From positions 1-6,762 of the forward strand of contig JAUVCP010000122.1 in the NCBI GenBank assembly GCA_030590765.1: a stretch of DNA of 6,762 bases. The letters are read 5' to 3'. The position numbers and the translations under genes are program-made. Below are positions 5,132-6,762 of this stretch, piece by piece. This DNA comes from Flavobacteriaceae bacterium (GTDB taxonomy: Bacteria > Bacteroidota > Bacteroidia > Flavobacteriales > Flavobacteriaceae). Under the pieces are notes generated by a model. It made no database searches and was not told the origin of the DNA. It saw only the letters and a list, made by a program, of their open reading frames with translations. Each line of letters starts with the position of its first letter. Position 1 is the stretch's first letter.

Positions 5132-6484
5132 ATGAATTCTAAAAATTCAAATCAAAATTCAAACGGGGAAACAAGTAAGGCTATTTACGAACGTGCAGTA
5201 GGTGTTCTTACAGGAGGAGTTAGTAGAAATACGATATTTCGAAAACCATACCCTTATTATGCGTCAAGCGCAAAAGGTAGTTATATCACTGACATTGATG
5301 GTATAGAGCGTTTAGATTTTGCCAATAATATGGCTTCATTAGTGCATGGGCATTCACATCCTGCTATTGTAAGTGCAGTAACAGAGCAACTGCAAAAAGG
5401 CTCTGCTTATACGATGGGCACAGAAGCCGAAGTTCTTTTTGCAGAACATTTGATAAAAAGATCTCCGAGGTTTGAAAAGATCAGATTTATGAATTCTGGT
5501 ACTGAGGCTGTTATGACTATGATCAAAGCTTCTCGTGCTTTTACAGGAAAACCTAAAATAGCTAAAGCAGAAGGAGCATATCACGGCACTTATGATTATG
5601 CAGAAATAAGTCAAACAGCAAATCCAAGTAATTGGGGAGATATTAATAAACCAAATGCTGTTCCGGTAGTTCAAGGAACTCCTCAAAAAGTATTGGATGA
5701 TGTTGTAATTTTTCCTTTTAATGATATTGAGAGAACCATACATCTTTTAGATCAAAATGCCAGTGAAATAGCATGCGTTCTGATTGATCCTGTACCTCAT
5801 AGAATAGGTCTTTTTCCTGCCTCAAATGAGTTTATTGAAGCAATTTATAATTGGACAAGGAAGAATAATGCACTTATGGTTTTTGATGAGGTGGTTTCTT
5901 ATCGTGTAAACTATGCTGGAGCACAATGTAGCTATTCTGTAAAACCTGACCTGACTGCTTTGGGTAAAATTATTGGTGGAGGATTTCCTGTTGGAGCTCT
6001 GGCTGGAAAAGCAGAAATTATGGAGGTATTAGACCCTAGAGGAACATTTTTAAAACATCCTCATTCTGGTACTTTCTCATCAAATCCAGTATCTATGACA
6101 GCTGGTAGAGTTGCAATGGAAATGTTTGATGAAAAAGCTGTATTAGATTTGAATACTCTTGCAATGACTGCCAGAAAGCAAATTGAAGAAGTAATAAAAA
6201 TAGTTGATGTACCTATGTGTATTACTGGTGCAGGATCTATGTTTAAACTCCATTTTCAGGAAAAAGCACCAAATAAATATAGAGATGCTTACCAAAATAA
6301 AGAAACAAAAGAAATAATCGATGAGCTTCTTGACTATATGTTCCTTAAAGAAAACATTATCATGATCAATACTGTTGCTTGTATGTTATCTACAACGCTA
6401 ACACAAAATAATATAGATCAATTATCAGAAGCACTTTTACGTGGGTTAAAAATAGTAAAACCTAAAATTGATAGATTAGTTTAA
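5132..6484 (+). CDS. Class III PLP aminotransferase, probable beta-amino acid transaminase
   Basis: The 450-residue protein is a fold-type I, class III aminotransferase of the glutamate-1-semialdehyde aminomutase-like branch. NSGTEA (121-126) binds the PLP phosphate, FDEV (251-254) gives the Asp252 that contacts the pyridine nitrogen, and Lys279 in ALGKIIGGGFPVGA is the Schiff-base lysine; HSGTFSSNP (311-319) is the usual downstream loop. GGVSRNTIFRKPYP (28-41) resembles the PGGNTRSVLF segment of beta-phenylalanine aminotransferases, where the Arg (Arg41 in the Variovorax enzyme) binds the beta-amino acid's carboxylate; here it is Arg32. The second substrate Arg of that enzyme (Arg398) appears replaced by a small polar residue, so the side-chain pocket differs. 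In this cluster it would turn the beta-amino acid from the KamA-like enzyme into a beta-keto acid, with pyruvate or 2-oxoglutarate as likely acceptor. A role in haem synthesis (HemL) is unlikely here. B. subtilis YodT, next to kamA, is a class III enzyme in a comparable context. It lies 13 bp before the thiolase gene. Confidence 0.85.
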   Translation: MNSKNSNQNSNGETSKAIYERAVGVLTGGVSRNTIFRKPYPYYASSAKGSYITDIDGIERLDFANNMASLVHGHSHPAIVSAVTEQLQKGSAYTMGTEAEVLFAEHLIKRSPRFEKIRFMNSGTEAVMTMIKASRAFTGKPKIAKAEGAYHGTYDYAEISQTANPSNWGDINKPNAVPVVQGTPQKVLDDVVIFPFNDIERTIHLLDQNASEIACVLIDPVPHRIGLFPASNEFIEAIYNWTRKNNALMVFDEVVSYRVNYAGAQCSYSVKPDLTALGKIIGGGFPVGALAGKAEIMEVLDPRGTFLKHPHSGTFSSNPVSMTAGRVAMEMFDEKAVLDLNTLAMTARKQIEEVIKIVDVPMCITGAGSMFKLHFQEKAPNKYRDAYQNKETKEIIDELLDYMFLKENIIMINTVACMLSTTLTQNNIDQLSEALLRGLKIVKPKIDRLV

Positions 6485-6497
6485 AAAAAATAAAAAT

Positions 6498-6762
6498 ATG
6501 AACGAAGTATATATTTGTGATGCCATTAGAACTCCACTTGGAAGATATGCAGGTGCTCTTTCATCTGTGAGAGCCGATGATTTGGCTGCAATTCCGTTAA
6601 AAGCTTTGATGGATAGAAATCCGGAAATGGATTGGGATGCTATAGATGATATTTACATGGGATGTGCCAATCAGGCTGGAGAAGATAACCGAAATGTTGC
6701 TCGAATGTCATCCTTACTGGCTGGTTTTTCAGAAACAGTTCCTGCATCAACCGTAAACAGGC
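6498..6762 (+). CDS. 3-oxoadipyl-CoA thiolase-like acetyl-CoA acyltransferase, N-terminal part (cut by window end)
   Basis: The ATG at 6498 opens a frame that runs to the right edge: 88 complete codons of what should be about 400. MNEVYICDAIRTPLGRYAG is a thiolase N-terminus, and the SSVRADDLAAIPLKAL and GCANQAGEDNRNVARM segments resemble PcaF/PaaJ 3-oxoadipyl-CoA thiolases more than generic acetoacetyl-CoA thiolases as I recall them. The last visible residues, VPASTVNR, lead directly into the place where the catalytic cysteine motif (NRLCGSG in the family) is expected, so the active-site cysteine falls just outside the window. The reaction would be CoA-dependent cleavage of a 3-oxoacyl-CoA to acetyl-CoA plus a two-carbon-shorter acyl-CoA (succinyl-CoA for 3-oxoadipyl-CoA). 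The A-rich leader and the 13-bp gap after the aminotransferase gene place it in the same operon. Confidence 0.85.
   Translation, partial: MNEVYICDAIRTPLGRYAGALSSVRADDLAAIPLKALMDRNPEMDWDAIDDIYMGCANQAGEDNRNVARMSSLLAGFSETVPASTVNR

Noticed and set aside
5354..5743. A 129-codon minus-strand frame opposite the aminotransferase gene
   Set aside because: Antisense of a conserved PLP enzyme, with Cys/Ser/Phe-rich low-complexity translation and no recognisable motif.
5132..6484. Glutamate-1-semialdehyde 2,1-aminomutase (hemL) for the aminotransferase
   Set aside because: Overall fold is shared, but the N-terminal Arg loop resembles beta-transaminases and the catabolic neighbourhood does not suit tetrapyrrole synthesis.
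1..6762. tRNA, rRNA, CRISPR array, insertion sequence or phage genes
   Set aside because: No cloverleaf-like segment, regularly spaced long repeats, transposase motifs or terminal inverted repeats were seen on either strand.

Overview
The window looks like a stretch of a Bacteroidota chromosome, most likely a flavobacterium-like organism. The DNA is AT-rich, start codons lack Shine-Dalgarno sequences and instead follow A-rich leaders, and the best promoter candidate fits the Bacteroidota pattern (TTG, about 20 bp, TAnnTTTG). All intact genes lie on the + strand; both window edges cut through a gene.

Left part (1-1320): the C-terminal part of an M14-type zinc carboxypeptidase, then an Lrp/AsnC-family regulator, closed by a perfect 44-nt palindrome that can terminate transcription in both directions. 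Just past it, on the minus strand, lies a short reading frame ending in a stop (1447-1334) that looks like the surviving C-terminus of a lost gene. The rest of the 319-bp gap (1263-1581) holds twin TTTTATAAAA palindromes 21 bp apart and a plausible promoter.

Right part (1582-6762): a co-directional cluster. It encodes an XRE-cupin regulator, a divergent KamA-family radical-SAM aminomutase, both subunits of a PcaI/PcaJ-like 3-oxoacid CoA-transferase (start and stop overlapping), a class III PLP aminotransferase resembling beta-amino-acid transaminases, and the first 88 codons of a 3-oxoadipyl-CoA-type thiolase.

Read in order, the enzymes form a route: alpha-amino acid -> beta-amino acid (aminomutase) -> beta-keto acid (transaminase) -> beta-ketoacyl-CoA (CoA-transferase) -> acetyl-CoA plus a shortened acyl-CoA (thiolase). 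The last two steps look 3-oxoadipate-specific, and the aminomutase carries Arg where lysine 2,3-aminomutase has the Asp that holds the lysine side-chain ammonium. My preferred, untested inference is therefore catabolism of 2-aminoadipate (a lysine breakdown product) through 3-aminoadipate and 3-oxoadipate to succinyl-CoA and acetyl-CoA. A beta-lysine route is the main alternative. The XRE-cupin protein is the likely local regulator. All family assignments come from reading the sequence and memory of the families; no searches were run.
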